Program-made: the position numbers and the translations under genes
Shown: piece after piece, positions 18,141 to 26,960 of the stretch
Position numbering within the stretch: position 1 is the first letter of the stretch
Layout of the letters: each line of letters opens with the position of its first letter
The notes under the pieces: generated by a model
What the model saw: the letters and a program-made list of their open reading frames with translations, nothing else
Told to the model about the DNA's origin: nothing
The model's database searches: none
NCBI GenBank assembly: GCA_902478715.1
Contig: CABSMC010000002.1
Location: forward strand, 20,769 to 84,768
Source: an uncultured Adlercreutzia sp.
GTDB lineage: Bacteria; Actinomycetota; Coriobacteriia; Coriobacteriales; Eggerthellaceae
DNA: 64,000 bases
Direction of reading: 5' to 3'

Positions 18141-18868
18141 GAGGCACTCTTCTTCAATCGATAGCCTACGCCGCGCACAGTGGCGACGGCTTCTTCGGAG
18201 CCGGGGGCCGCTTCGGCCAGCTTGCGACGAAGCGTCTTCACGTGCATGTCGACCGTGCGCGTCTCGCCGACGAAGCTTACGCCCCACACCTGCTCGAGCA
18301 GCTGCTCGCGGGTGAGCACCCGGCCCTTATTCTCCATAAGCGTGCGCAGAAGGTCGAACTCCTTGCGCGTGAGGTTGACTTCACGGCCGTCCGCCATCAC
18401 CGTACGGGCGGACGGCGACAGCTTGATCGCGCCGACGACCATAAGGTCACTGGGTTCCGCTATCTCTTCTGCGGCGCCTTGGGCCGGACGATTCGCACGG
18501 CGCAACAGCGCGTTCACCCGCGAGATGAGTTCCATCATGCCGAAGGGCTTTGCCAGATAGTCATCGGCGCCGGCGTCGAGTCCCACCACTTTGTCGAACT
18601 CGGTGCCTTTGGCCGTGAGCATCATGATGGGCATATTCTCCGTCGCTGTATTGCCGCGCAGGGCCTGCAGCAGAACGAGGCCGTCGTCTCCGGGCAGCAT
18701 GATGTCCAGCAGCACCGCATCGGGCGGCTCGGCCACACACCGCTCAACAAGACCATCGCCGTCGTGGAACGCGCGCACTTCCATGCCCGCCTGATGCAGC
18801 GCGTAAGCCGTCAGGTCGCGAATGTGCTCGTCGTCCTCCACGTAATAGATGAGCGGGGCTTTGCTCAT
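18137..18868 (-). CDS. OmpR/PhoB-family response regulator
   Basis: 243 residues from ATG 18868, with AAAGGAT upstream. The receiver domain has the acidic pocket YYVEDDE (8-14), phospho-acceptor Asp55 in LLDIMLPGDDG, and MLTAKG with Lys of the KPFG motif. The C-terminal winged helix (about 145-240) carries LTRKEFDLLRTLMENKGRVLTREQL and a RTVDMHVKTLRRKL recognition helix. It is coupled to the kinase gene and co-oriented with the Na/Pi and pst genes, so it is most likely the PhoB of this organism; that assignment rests on context. Confidence 0.9.
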   Translation of the reverse strand: MSKAPLIYYVEDDEHIRDLTAYALHQAGMEVRAFHDGDGLVERCVAEPPDAVLLDIMLPGDDGLVLLQALRGNTATENMPIMMLTAKGTEFDKVVGLDAGADDYLAKPFGMMELISRVNALLRRANRPAQGAAEEIAEPSDLMVVGAIKLSPSARTVMADGREVNLTRKEFDLLRTLMENKGRVLTREQLLEQVWGVSFVGETRTVDMHVKTLRRKLAEAAPGSEEAVATVRGVGYRLKKSAS

Positions 18869-19054
18869 GGGGATCCTTTCTGGAACAGGTGCGCGGCCAT
18901 TGTAGCGCAACAGCCGCGTAGCGCGGAGGTGGGCGGCGAGACGTCAGAGAGCCGTGGGGCGAACCGAACAGCCCACACGGCCTCGGCGCAACCGGAAACC
19001 TACGCGAAAGCGACCGACGGCGCGGGGCGGTGCCATCGGTCGCGAGGTGCGGGG

Positions 19055-20098
19055 CTAGGCGGCCGCCGCGTCGGGGGCCAGCGGCGTCTCCAGCGTGTCC
19101 GCCAGCGGATCGCGGGGACGGCGCGGCTTCTCGGGGAGAATCGCCATAACGATCTTCACCATCACCGACACAAGCGGCAGCCACAGCACCGTCATGGTCA
19201 CGTTGAACAGCGTGTGCGCGTTGGCAATCTGCCGGGCGATGACCTCCACTTCGGGGCCGGCCGGCGGGATGGCGGCCACCACCGCGGCGGCAGGGCCGAT
19301 GAGCCACACGAACAGCAGGCAACCCGACAGGTTGAAGATGCAGTGGGACAGGGCCACGCGCTTGGCGTCGCGGGACTGGCCGATGGCGGCGAGAAGCGCC
19401 GTGATGGTGGTGCCCAAATTGTCGCCGAGCAGGATGGGAATGGCGCCCTCCAGGCCGATGATGCTCGCTCCATCGACGCCCGGCGTGGCGGCGAAGTTCT
19501 GCAGCACGGCGATAGTGGCGCTGGAGCTTTGCACCACGAGCGTCATGAGGGTGCCCACCAGAACGCCGAGCACCGGCACGCCCGTCACCTGGGCAATCAG
19601 GTCGGTGAACACGGGGTTCTCGGCCAAGGGCTTCATGACAGCGCCCATGGTGTCGATGCCGAGGAACAAAAGCCCGAAGCCGAAAACGGCAGTGCCGACG
19701 TACTTCATCTGTCCCTGCTTGGCGAGCTGCATGATGAGGAAGCCCACGAGCACGATGCCGAGCACGTAATCGGACAGTTTGAAGGCGATGATCTGCGCCG
19801 TGATGGTGGTGCCGATATTCGCGCCCATGATAATGGGAATGGCTTGGCGCAGCCCCATGAGACCGGCAGCCACGAAACCGATGGCCATAACCGTGGTGGC
19901 GCTGGAGCTTTGCAGCACCGCCGTGGCCAGTGCACCAGCCAGAACACCGAAAAAGGGGTTCTTCGTCACGGCGGATAGAATGGCGCGCATGCGCTCACCG
20001 GCCGCCTCCTGCAGGTTGTTGCTCATGAGGTTCATGCCGTATAGGAACAGAGCCAGACCGCCGAACAGCCCCAGCCCGATTTGCAGCAGTTCTTCCAC
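19055..20098 (-). CDS. Sodium/phosphate cotransporter (NptA/YjbB, PF02690 family)
   Basis: A 347-residue membrane protein. Two inverted halves each carry the family's Gln-Ser-Ser-Ser-Ala-Thr core: ATAVLQSSSATTVMAIGF near residue 60 and LVVQSSSATIAVLQNF near residue 190. Each is followed by a second motif (GANIGTTITAQ and GDNLGTTITALLA). It would move phosphate with sodium; some relatives work as exporters. The soluble PhoU-like C-terminal domain found in long family members is absent. No separate phoU is visible in the phosphate block, which is a gap. Confidence 0.9.
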   Translation of the reverse strand: MEELLQIGLGLFGGLALFLYGMNLMSNNLQEAAGERMRAILSAVTKNPFFGVLAGALATAVLQSSSATTVMAIGFVAAGLMGLRQAIPIIMGANIGTTITAQIIAFKLSDYVLGIVLVGFLIMQLAKQGQMKYVGTAVFGFGLLFLGIDTMGAVMKPLAENPVFTDLIAQVTGVPVLGVLVGTLMTLVVQSSSATIAVLQNFAATPGVDGASIIGLEGAIPILLGDNLGTTITALLAAIGQSRDAKRVALSHCIFNLSGCLLFVWLIGPAAAVVAAIPPAGPEVEVIARQIANAHTLFNVTMTVLWLPLVSVMVKIVMAILPEKPRRPRDPLADTLETPLAPDAAAA

Positions 20099-20282
20099 CT
20101 ATGCGTCTCCTTCTCACGGCAACTCGCCCCTTGCAAGCCGCGTTCATCGGCAGGTCGCGCCCTTGCGGCCCGCGCTCGTCTCAGCAGGGAAGGAGTATGA
20201 AGCCTCATTGAGCAGCCGCCGTAAGAGCCACGTAAAATGAAAGTAAAATCGTGCGGCGCTACCGACCGTTAAGCCCAACCCT

Positions 20283-20366
20283 CCGTAGGGGACGACCTTG
20301 GTCGCCCCTCTTTTGCCATGCGGACGCAACCCACCCGCGAGGGCTGACCAAAGTCAGCCCCTACGG
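20283..20366. repeat. 84-bp palindromic element (MITE-like)
   Basis: Outer arms CCGTAGGGG (20283-20291) and CCCCTACGG (20358-20366) enclose two inner hairpins (CGACCTTGGTCG and CTGACCAAAGTCAG). This type of small palindromic intergenic repeat is typical of non-autonomous elements. It sits between pstB and the Na/Pi gene and may also act as a transcript end. Confidence 0.65.
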
Positions 20367-20380
20367 AAACGGGAATGCCG

Positions 20381-21208
20381 CTACCCAAAACGGCCAGCGA
20401 CGTAATCGGCGGTGCGCGAATCGGTGGGGGCAGAGAAGATAGTGTCGGTGTCGCCGGCTTCCACCACCTCGCCCAGCAGGAAGAATGCCGTCTTATCGGA
20501 GATACGCAGGGCCTGCAGCATGTTGTGGGTCACCATGATCACCGTGTAGCGCTCCTTCAGCTGGCCGATGAGCTCCTCGATCTTCGCCGTGGAAATGGGA
20601 TCCAAAGCGCTTGTGGACTCGTCAAGCAGCAGCACCTCGGGCTGCACGGCCAGGGCACGAGCGATGCACAGGCGCTGCTGCTGGCCGCCGGACAGGCCGA
20701 GCGCGTTCTTCTTCAGGCGATCCTTCAGCTCGTCCCAGATGGCGGCCGCGCGCAGCGACTCCTCTACGATGATATCCAGCTCGGCCTTGGCGCGCACCCC
20801 ATGGCTGCGGGGGCCGAAGGCGACGTTGTCGTAGATGCTCATTGGAAACGGGTTGGGCTGCTGGAACACCATGCCCACGCGACGGCGCAGGTCGGTGGGA
20901 TCCAGCGTGCGGTAGGCGTCGGCGCCATCGAGGAGCACCGAGCCTTCCACGCGGCAGCCCTCCACCAAATCGTTCATGCGGTTCAGCGTCTTCAGCAGCG
21001 TGGATTTGCCGCAACCAGAGGGGCCGATAAGCGCCGTCACCTGGTTCTCCGGGAAGGTGAGATTGATATCGCGCAGTCCTTGGAAGTCGCCGTAGAACAG
21101 GTTCAGGTGCTCGACGGCCATCTTCGCAGGGGCGGGTGCGGCCTCTGGAACCTCAGCTGCCGCGGGGACGCTCGTCTCTTTCGCGAGTTCTTTCAAAAAG
21201 CTCGTCAT
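20381..21208 (-). CDS. pstB: Phosphate ABC transporter ATP-binding protein
   Basis: 275 residues from ATG 21208, which overlaps the pstA stop (ATGA). Contains Walker [10 protein letters not shown], the PstB-typical [20 protein letters not shown], signature [16 protein letters not shown], Walker [14 protein letters not shown] and the switch His in MVTHNM. It energises phosphate import through PstCA. The N-terminal about 35 residues form an Ala/Pro/Glu-rich extension not normally present. Longer frames reaching upstream over pstA are shadow sequence. Confidence 0.95.
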   Translation of the reverse strand: MTSFLKELAKETSVPAAAEVPEAAPAPAKMAVEHLNLFYGDFQGLRDINLTFPENQVTALIGPSGCGKSTLLKTLNRMNDLVEGCRVEGSVLLDGADAYRTLDPTDLRRRVGMVFQQPNPFPMSIYDNVAFGPRSHGVRAKAELDIIVEESLRAAAIWDELKDRLKKNALGLSGGQQQRLCIARALAVQPEVLLLDESTSALDPISTAKIEELIGQLKERYTVIMVTHNMLQALRISDKTAFFLLGEVVEAGDTDTIFSAPTDSRTADYVAGRFG

Positions 21209-22203
21209 TTCTTGCTCACTTCCATTTTCTGTGCCACCACGCGCATGGCGGCGTTCAGCAGAAGAACGAGGATCAGCAGCACCACCGAGGTGGCGTAGGC
21301 CTCGTTCACATGCAGGCCCTCGCAGGCCAGGGTGTACATGTGCACGGCCAGGGTGCGGCAGGAGTCGAAGAGGGCGAAAATGCCCTGGCCAGCGAAGTCG
21401 GGGATTTGGGCCACGGTGCCGGCGGTGAACAGCAGGGCCGCCACCTCGCCCACGCAGCGGCCGAGAGCCAAAATGACGCCGCCCAAAATGCCGGGCACCG
21501 CCGAGGGCAGCACGCAGCGGGCCACCGTGCGCAGCCGCCCGGCGCCGAGGCCGAAGCCGCCCTCGCGGTAGGAATCGGGCACCGCCATGAGCGCCTCCTC
21601 GGTGGTGCGCATGATGACCGGCAGCACCATGATGGCCAGAGTGCAGGCACCGGACAGAAGCGAGAGGCCCCAGCCGCAAGCCGTCACGAAGAACAGCATG
21701 CCGAACAGGCCGTAGATGATGGAGGGAATGCCCTGCAGCGTTTCGGCGGTCACGCGCACCAGGCGCACGAAGCGGCTGCCTCGGCGGGCGTACTCCACCA
21801 GGTAGATGGCAGCGCCGACGCCTACGGGCACCGCCAGCGCCAAAGCCAGCAGCGCCATGATGACCGTCGAGGCGAGCGCCGGCAGAAGCGATACGTTCTC
21901 GGAGGTGTACTCCCACTGGAACAGGTCGGGGGTAAGCGCGGGCATGCCTCGCACCAGGATGTAGCCCACCACGAACAGCAGCACGGCCGCAGTTACCGCT
22001 GCGGCGGCATAGGTGAGCCAGCGCAGCAAGGCCGACACCGCGCGGCGCCGACGGGACGAGCGGGCGATGCGCGTCTCCAAGGCATCTTCCTCGGCGAAGT
22101 AAGCAGGCATCAGATTGACGGCACCTAGGGCTCCCAAGGTCGGCGAGCAGGCGACCACCGAGGGCCGCGGGCGACGCAAGCGCAGGTTGAAGCCATCGCT
22201 CAT
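21205..22203 (-). CDS. pstA: Phosphate ABC transporter permease
   Basis: 332 residues. Six membrane segments with the ABC permease loop [40 protein letters not shown] region; PstA-specific [18 protein letters not shown] and [13 protein letters not shown] are present. Start ATG 22203 overlaps the pstC stop, and the stop overlaps pstB, so translation is coupled across the operon. It forms the inner-membrane channel with PstC. Confidence 0.94.
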   Translation of the reverse strand: MSDGFNLRLRRPRPSVVACSPTLGALGAVNLMPAYFAEEDALETRIARSSRRRRAVSALLRWLTYAAAAVTAAVLLFVVGYILVRGMPALTPDLFQWEYTSENVSLLPALASTVIMALLALALAVPVGVGAAIYLVEYARRGSRFVRLVRVTAETLQGIPSIIYGLFGMLFFVTACGWGLSLLSGACTLAIMVLPVIMRTTEEALMAVPDSYREGGFGLGAGRLRTVARCVLPSAVPGILGGVILALGRCVGEVAALLFTAGTVAQIPDFAGQGIFALFDSCRTLAVHMYTLACEGLHVNEAYATSVVLLILVLLLNAAMRVVAQKMEVSKK

Positions 22204-23156
22204 CGCGCCTCACCTCTCTTCCGAATAACGCTGAGCAGCATCGTGATCAGCAAGATGAACACGAACAGGACCACGCCAGTGGCAATGAGGGCCTCGCGGT
22301 GCAGGTCGGCGGCGTAGCCCATTTCCAGCACGATGTTGGCCGTCATAGTGCGCACGCCGGACAGCAGCGAGTCGGGAATGATGGGCATGTTGCCGGCCAC
22401 CATAACCACGGCCATGGTCTCGCCGATGGCCCGTCCCAGCCCCAGCACGATGGCGGCCATGATCCCGGAGACGGCCGCCGGGGCCACCACCTTGAACACC
22501 GCATGCTCGTGGTCGACGCCGAGAGCCAGGGCACCCTCGTAGTAGCGGGCGGGCACGGCGTCCAAAGCGCTTTGGGCCACGGTGATAACGGTGGGCAGAA
22601 TCATAATGCCCAAAATAAGGCTGGCCGCCAGCACCGAAAGCCCCGTGCCCGGCCCGAGCAGACGCACGAAGGGCACGATAATGACCAACCCAAAGAAGCC
22701 GTAGACCACCGACGGAATGCCGGCCAGCAGTTCCACGCCGCTACGCAGGAAGGAGCCCACGCGACCGCGAGCGAACCGCGAGAGGTACAGCGCCGTGAGC
22801 AGGCCGCCCGGCACGCCCACGATCATGGCGCCGGCCGTCACGTACAGGCTGCCCACAATCATGGGGAAGATGCCGTAGAGGTCGTTGGCCGGGCGCCATG
22901 TGGTGCCGAAGAGGAATTCCGGCAGGCCAATCTTAACCATAGCGGGTACGCCGTTGGCCAGCAGGAACAGGCAGATCAGCGCCACGGCGGCGATGGAGAG
23001 GGCCGCCGCTGCGGCGAACAGGGTGCGGGCGGCCCCTTCGCGAAGGGCATGGGAGCCGCGCTTGGGCACGCGAGCGGCCACAGGTGCCCCGGGGCCCGGC
23101 GCGCCCGGCACCGGGCGGGCGGCCGCTGCCGGCGTGTTCATCAGGGAGAACAACAT
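22200..23156 (-). CDS. pstC: Phosphate ABC transporter permease
   Basis: 318 residues. A Pro/Gly-rich cytoplasmic start is followed by about six helices. Family blocks seen: [57 protein letters not shown] and the EAA-type loop ending [19 protein letters not shown]. It follows pstS after 12 bases. An alternative start (MNTP, five codons in) cannot be excluded. Confidence 0.94.
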   Translation of the reverse strand: MLFSLMNTPAAAARPVPGAPGPGAPVAARVPKRGSHALREGAARTLFAAAAALSIAAVALICLFLLANGVPAMVKIGLPEFLFGTTWRPANDLYGIFPMIVGSLYVTAGAMIVGVPGGLLTALYLSRFARGRVGSFLRSGVELLAGIPSVVYGFFGLVIIVPFVRLLGPGTGLSVLAASLILGIMILPTVITVAQSALDAVPARYYEGALALGVDHEHAVFKVVAPAAVSGIMAAIVLGLGRAIGETMAVVMVAGNMPIIPDSLLSGVRTMTANIVLEMGYAADLHREALIATGVVLFVFILLITMLLSVIRKRGEAR

Positions 23157-23168
23157 GGTCGGGCCCGC

Positions 23169-24137
23169 TTAGGCGACGTCGGCCCAGCTGGTGGCCGCGC
23201 CGGTGTAGATGTCGCACACCTGCTGGCTCGTCAGGTCGCTCACCGAGGAAGAAGGAGCCACAATGACCGCGATGCCATCCAGGGCGATGGCGGTGCCCTC
23301 GGCGCCGGCGCCGGTCTCGGAGTCCTTCAGGTCGCGGGAAGCCATGCCGATGTCGCAGGTGCCGTCGAGCGCCATGTTAACGCCCGTGGTGGAATCGGAC
23401 TGTTGCACCTCCACGGTCACCTGGGGATTAGCGGCTTGGAAGGCCTCGGCCAGCTTCTCCATAACCGGCGTGACCGAGGAGGACCCGGCCACGACCACTT
23501 TCCCGCTGGCGCCGTTGGAGGCGAAGGGGGCGGCTGCATCGTCGATGGCGATGTAGTTGTTGTCGCTCACCACGGCCTGCCCCTCGGCGCTCATGATGAA
23601 CGCGAGGAAGTCGGCGGCCGGCGCGGCGAGCTCTCCCTTGGTCACGATGTTGAAGGGACGTGCGATGGCATAGGAGCCGTCCTTCACCGCCGCGGCGGTG
23701 GGCGCGACGCCGTCGATAGACACCGCCTTCACCGTGTCATCCAGCGAGCCCAAGGAGATGTAGCCGATGGCGTTGGGGTCACCCGCCACCGACGTCATCA
23801 TGACCGCCGTAGAGTTGGTGATGGCGGCCGCGGGAGTGGTCATGTCCACCTTGTCGCCGTTGGCGTCCTTCTGCTCGATGCCGAACAGCTCAACGAAGGC
23901 GCCGCGGGTGCCGGAGCCGTCCTCGCGGGAGTACACCGAGATGGGAGCGTTGGCGGATGCGCCGCTGCCGCCAGATGCGCTGGCCGAGTCGCCCGCTGCG
24001 GCCGTATCGCCGGCCGATGTGCCCGCGCAACCCGCAAGCGCCAATGCCAGCGCGCCGCATAGAGCCGCTGCTCCAACAAGCGCCGCCAGCCGCCGCAACC
24101 GCCGCGGCAAACGAGAAGATACCGAAGATGCTTTCAT
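23169..24137 (-). CDS. pstS: Phosphate-binding lipoprotein, circularly permuted PstS
   Basis: 322 residues from ATG 24137 (AAAGGA upstream). Signal peptide with lipobox ALALAGC (Cys37), then a Ser/Gly/Ala linker. The mature domain runs in the wrong order: residues about 65-205 are the part that normally forms the second half (ISVYSREDGSGTRGAF, GDPNAIGYISLGSLD, SIDGV), and about 213-322 are the part that normally comes first (VVVAGSSSVTPVMEKLAEAF, STTGVNMALDGTCDIGMASR, IALDGIAVIV). The protein ends at SWADVA, just where the ordinary family continues into the sequence found here at residue 65. Both lobes and the phosphate-contacting Ser/Thr loops (GSSSVTP, GSGTRG) are present, so the fold is probably complete. 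Confidence 0.9.
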   Translation of the reverse strand: MKASSVSSRLPRRLRRLAALVGAAALCGALALALAGCAGTSAGDTAAAGDSASASGGSGASANAPISVYSREDGSGTRGAFVELFGIEQKDANGDKVDMTTPAAAITNSTAVMMTSVAGDPNAIGYISLGSLDDTVKAVSIDGVAPTAAAVKDGSYAIARPFNIVTKGELAAPAADFLAFIMSAEGQAVVSDNNYIAIDDAAAPFASNGASGKVVVAGSSSVTPVMEKLAEAFQAANPQVTVEVQQSDSTTGVNMALDGTCDIGMASRDLKDSETGAGAEGTAIALDGIAVIVAPSSSVSDLTSQQVCDIYTGAATSWADVA

Positions 24138-24206
24138 GTCGTCGTTCCTTTCAAACGCGCGGGTCGGCATCCCAGAACCACCGCCCGCAAGGGCCATTCA
24201 ACTCGC

Positions 24207-24236
24207 GGAAGCGACCCACAAGGGAACGTCGCTTCC
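24207..24236. promoter_or_regulatory. Inverted repeat in the pstS leader
   Basis: GGAAGCGAC (24207-24215) and GTCGCTTCC (24228-24236) form a perfect nine-base inverted repeat about 70 bases before the pstS ATG. No T-run follows on the minus strand, so an operator or a leader hairpin is more likely than a terminator. Confidence 0.45.
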
Positions 24237-24257
24237 GTGCATTCATGATGGCCCCGC

Positions 24258-24287
24258 TCCGTAAAAGAACTGAGCAACATCCGTAAA
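24258..24287 (-). promoter_or_regulatory. Candidate Pho box: two direct repeats 22 bp apart
   Basis: TCCGTAAA occurs at 24258-24265 and 24280-24287 (TTTACGGA on the coding strand), two helical turns apart and about 120-150 bases upstream of pstS. PhoB/PhoP regulators bind direct repeats with 11-bp periodicity, which this fits. The motif itself is not a known consensus. Confidence 0.35.
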
Positions 24288-24455
24288 GAGCCACCGTCAG
24301 TTCCGAAAAGTTTTGGTAAAACCCCAGCGCCGAACGCCCGAAGCGCTTGCTTGACTGTCATTTGACTCGTATGGCAATGGCTGCTCCGAGCAGCTGCTCC
24401 GGATAGCTGCCTGCGCACTCTTCCAAACGCTGCGCATTTCCCCTTTCCACGAGTA

Positions 24456-24631
24456 AATGCCAGTTGAGGGCCGAAATGGTCGGTGGGCACGTGACGCCTC
24501 TGCCATTACTGGCCTGAAGTGGCAGAAAAATGCCAGTTGAGGGCAGTTATGGCTGAGCGCCCCCATTTTGAGACGATGCCACTTCGACCCCGAAATGGTC
24601 GCCCTGCCAAAGCGGGGTCGAAGTGGCATCT
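24456..24631. repeat. Spacer repeat cluster, TGCCA(C/G)TT(C/G) motif, direct and inverted
   Basis: ATGCCAGTTGAGGGC starts at 24456 and about 24530; ATGCCACTTCGACCCC lies at about 24576; inverted forms lie at about 24511-24527 and 24613-24631. Copies share the motif but not the flanks. A 12-base string, GTCATTTGACTC, at 24357-24368 is shared with the cluster near 45 kb. The 24138-25008 spacer otherwise holds only the pstS upstream signals, a poly-C run and a terminator. Confidence 0.6.
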
Positions 24632-24665
24632 TCTCGGGTAAATCCTCAGAAGATAGTGCAGCTAC

Positions 24666-24906
24666 CTACCTTTTCTCCGAAAGGACGGCCTTGATGCCAA
24701 TGGTCATCATGTCCTCGAGAGTATCGACGAACTGGGCATGGTCCATAACGACGTCGATGGCGATGGAGCTTGCTGCGGCTGACGAAAGCGTCGAGACAGA
24801 TCCCCCCCCCCCAGCCCGTGCCCTTCTTTTTCCGTCGCAAAAAGGACGGGTTGGCGATTAACCTTTCCTTTTCAAGCGATGCGGATTCATGCAGAAAGCG
24901 AGTCAA
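24666..24906 (-). pseudogene. Possible small frameshifted reading frame with an 11-G tract
   Basis: A frame from ATG 24906 (MTRFLHESASLEKERL) runs into a tract of eleven G (plus-strand C at 24802-24812). With ten or thirteen G it would continue into AAASSIAIDVVMDHAQFVDT and end at 24666; with eleven it does not. The downstream part looks protein-like, but no family is recognised and the FAD-reductase terminator lies inside its 5' part, so this may be a remnant or chance. Confidence 0.25.
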
Positions 24907-24915
24907 ACCAAAGCA

Positions 24916-24948
24916 AACGCGCGAGCCGGGGAGGGAAGCTCGCGCGTT
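24916..24948 (-). terminator. Terminator of the flavin reductase gene
   Basis: AACGCGCGAGC (24916-24926) and GCTCGCGCGTT (24938-24948) form a perfect 11-bp stem 61 bases after the stop codon. On the minus strand it is followed by TTGCTTTGG. Confidence 0.65.
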
Positions 24949-25008
24949 GCGGAGGGGGGATCGTTGATTTCCTCTGTTAGACCTTGCTAGAAACTGAACA
25001 GATGGCTC

Positions 25009-26769
25009 CTACAGTTCTTGGGCGGCACTTTGACCGGCTACGTAGCCATAGAACAGGGCCATACCTACAGAGCAACCGGGCATCGAGATGGGATACTGCA
25101 CCGCGAACCGATTGCCCTGCACATTACCCGCAGCGTAAAGACCAGGGATGACGTTGCGATCTTCGTCGAAGGTGTGGCAAAACTCGTCGCTCTCTAAACC
25201 ATCCATGTTGGCGAGATTCAGCGCGGGCTCCAGCTTGCAGGCGTAGTAAGGCGGATTGGCCAGAGCGAACAAGCGGCGTGCGTCCTTGCCAAAATCGGCG
25301 TCGACGCCCAAGGCGGCCAACTCATTGTAGCGAGCAATTGAAGCCAGCGCCTGCTCTTGGTCGATACCCTCGATTTGGGCCACCAGCTCCTCAAGGCTAT
25401 CGGCGCGAAGAGAGCGCCCCTCTTCCACGGCATCCTCGATATCCTGAAGGGTGCGCCAATTGGTGTTGGTGGGGTGGTTCTTCGGCGTCTCGTCAAGGCA
25501 CCACAGCACAACGCCGTGGCCGCCGGGGAAGTTCTTCACCTGCTCGGGCCATGCGGCATCGAAGAACTGCCAGGTGGTGCGCTCGCGCTGCTTCTCGATT
25601 TGGTTCTCAAGCTGCTGGCCGGGCATATCCTCATTCATGAAGCGCTTGCCATCAAGATTCAGCTGCAGATAGCCGTTGATGCCCATGACGCCGCGGCCGT
25701 CGGAGCCGGCCCCGCCGCCCATGTGGTGAATCATCACCGCCGAGAAATCCTGAATGCGCGCACCGGCCCACAGACCCATCTTGTGACCTTCGCCCATACA
25801 AGCGCTCTCGCCCTTCGCATCTTTCAGAATGCTCAGGATGCCGTTGCCATTGGTTTGCAGCTGCGGGGAGCGCGCCTCTAGCATCTCGGGGTTGTCCTTG
25901 TAGTCGCCCGTGGCCAAAATGACGCCCTTACGAGCCGTCACCTTCACATATCCCCCGTTCAGAATATCTTCCGCATAAACGCCCACGCAGCGGCCGTCCT
26001 CCATGATGAGCTTGCGGCCTGCATAACCGAACAAACCCGTCACGTCGCCCTCATCGCAGGCCTTCTCGTAGTTCATTGTGGTCAGCGTTTTCAAGGCGGG
26101 AAACTTCACGGTTACCGGATAAGTAGGCATGCCTTCGCTCTCGTGGTTGTATCCCTCGATAGCCATGGGGAACCGATTCGGCATGAGGTAGTTCTCGGCT
26201 TTGTCATCAGGTACGTCATCGAAAATGGTATCGAGGATGAACACGTCGGGATCCGCCTCCAGAATCCAGTCGAACACCTCGCCCATCTCGTTGCAGAAGC
26301 GGCGGACGATGGGCTCGCTCGTGTGGTGAAGGCACTCTTCCTGATGACGCAGCACCAGCTCGTTCACATCCACAGCGTTTTCGCGACCGTAGCGAGCCTG
26401 AATGGGGCCGTTGGGCACGGCGATGTCGCTGCCGCAAGCCTGCACGTACTCGCCCTTTTCAATAGCCACGACCGACGCACCAGCCTCAACAGCCGAGCGC
26501 ACGGCGATGGAGCCAGCGTCGGACACGCCTACAACCACTACGTCAGCCTCAAGCTCCTTGACGATCTCGTCGTCGTTGATCGTCGGCTCGCTGCCCATCC
26601 AGCCGTCGTTTGCAACGCCCGTCTCCGCCAATGCTCCCGAAGCCGATCCCGCCACCTTGGGAGCGCAACCCGCCAAAGCGGTCGTACCTGCCACCCCGGC
26701 GCTCGCCAACAGCGCGGAAGAAAGAAAAGCTCGGCGGCTCATCGTGCGATCTTGTTTGGTGTTCATCAT
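25009..26769 (-). CDS. Tat-exported FAD-dependent reductase (fumarate reductase flavoprotein-like)
   Basis: 586 residues; AAAGGAG precedes ATG 26769. The start MMNTKQDRTMSRRAFLSSAL contains the twin-arginine motif SRRAFL, followed by a hydrophobic stretch ending in LAGC (possible lipobox). The rest is a FAD_binding_2 domain: DVVVVGVSDAGS...VVAIEKG at the N-terminus and FDEDRNVIPGLYAAGN near the C-terminus. No FMN-binding domain is seen. Eggerthellaceae encode many such enzymes that reduce diverse substrates (fumarate-, urocanate- and drug-reductase types); the substrate here is unknown. The dinucleotide loop reads GVSDAG instead of GxGxxG. The divergent LuxR gene is the probable regulator. 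Confidence 0.85.
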   Translation of the reverse strand: MMNTKQDRTMSRRAFLSSALLASAGVAGTTALAGCAPKVAGSASGALAETGVANDGWMGSEPTINDDEIVKELEADVVVVGVSDAGSIAVRSAVEAGASVVAIEKGEYVQACGSDIAVPNGPIQARYGRENAVDVNELVLRHQEECLHHTSEPIVRRFCNEMGEVFDWILEADPDVFILDTIFDDVPDDKAENYLMPNRFPMAIEGYNHESEGMPTYPVTVKFPALKTLTTMNYEKACDEGDVTGLFGYAGRKLIMEDGRCVGVYAEDILNGGYVKVTARKGVILATGDYKDNPEMLEARSPQLQTNGNGILSILKDAKGESACMGEGHKMGLWAGARIQDFSAVMIHHMGGGAGSDGRGVMGINGYLQLNLDGKRFMNEDMPGQQLENQIEKQRERTTWQFFDAAWPEQVKNFPGGHGVVLWCLDETPKNHPTNTNWRTLQDIEDAVEEGRSLRADSLEELVAQIEGIDQEQALASIARYNELAALGVDADFGKDARRLFALANPPYYACKLEPALNLANMDGLESDEFCHTFDEDRNVIPGLYAAGNVQGNRFAVQYPISMPGCSVGMALFYGYVAGQSAAQEL

Positions 26770-26960
26770 TGTCCTCTCCTTTGTTTCATGGTACTTTGCC
26801 CATTAGACGCGGCTTCAACGCTTTCGCTCGCTGCTTCAAGCCACGCCGCATCCAACGGGGCCCATTGTGGTAAAAAGGAGCGCAATGGAAAATCGCAGAT
26901 CTGTCGTAACGGTGTCACGGAAATGTTGTATAGTCCTTTTGAACTGGGGTTTTACTGTCT

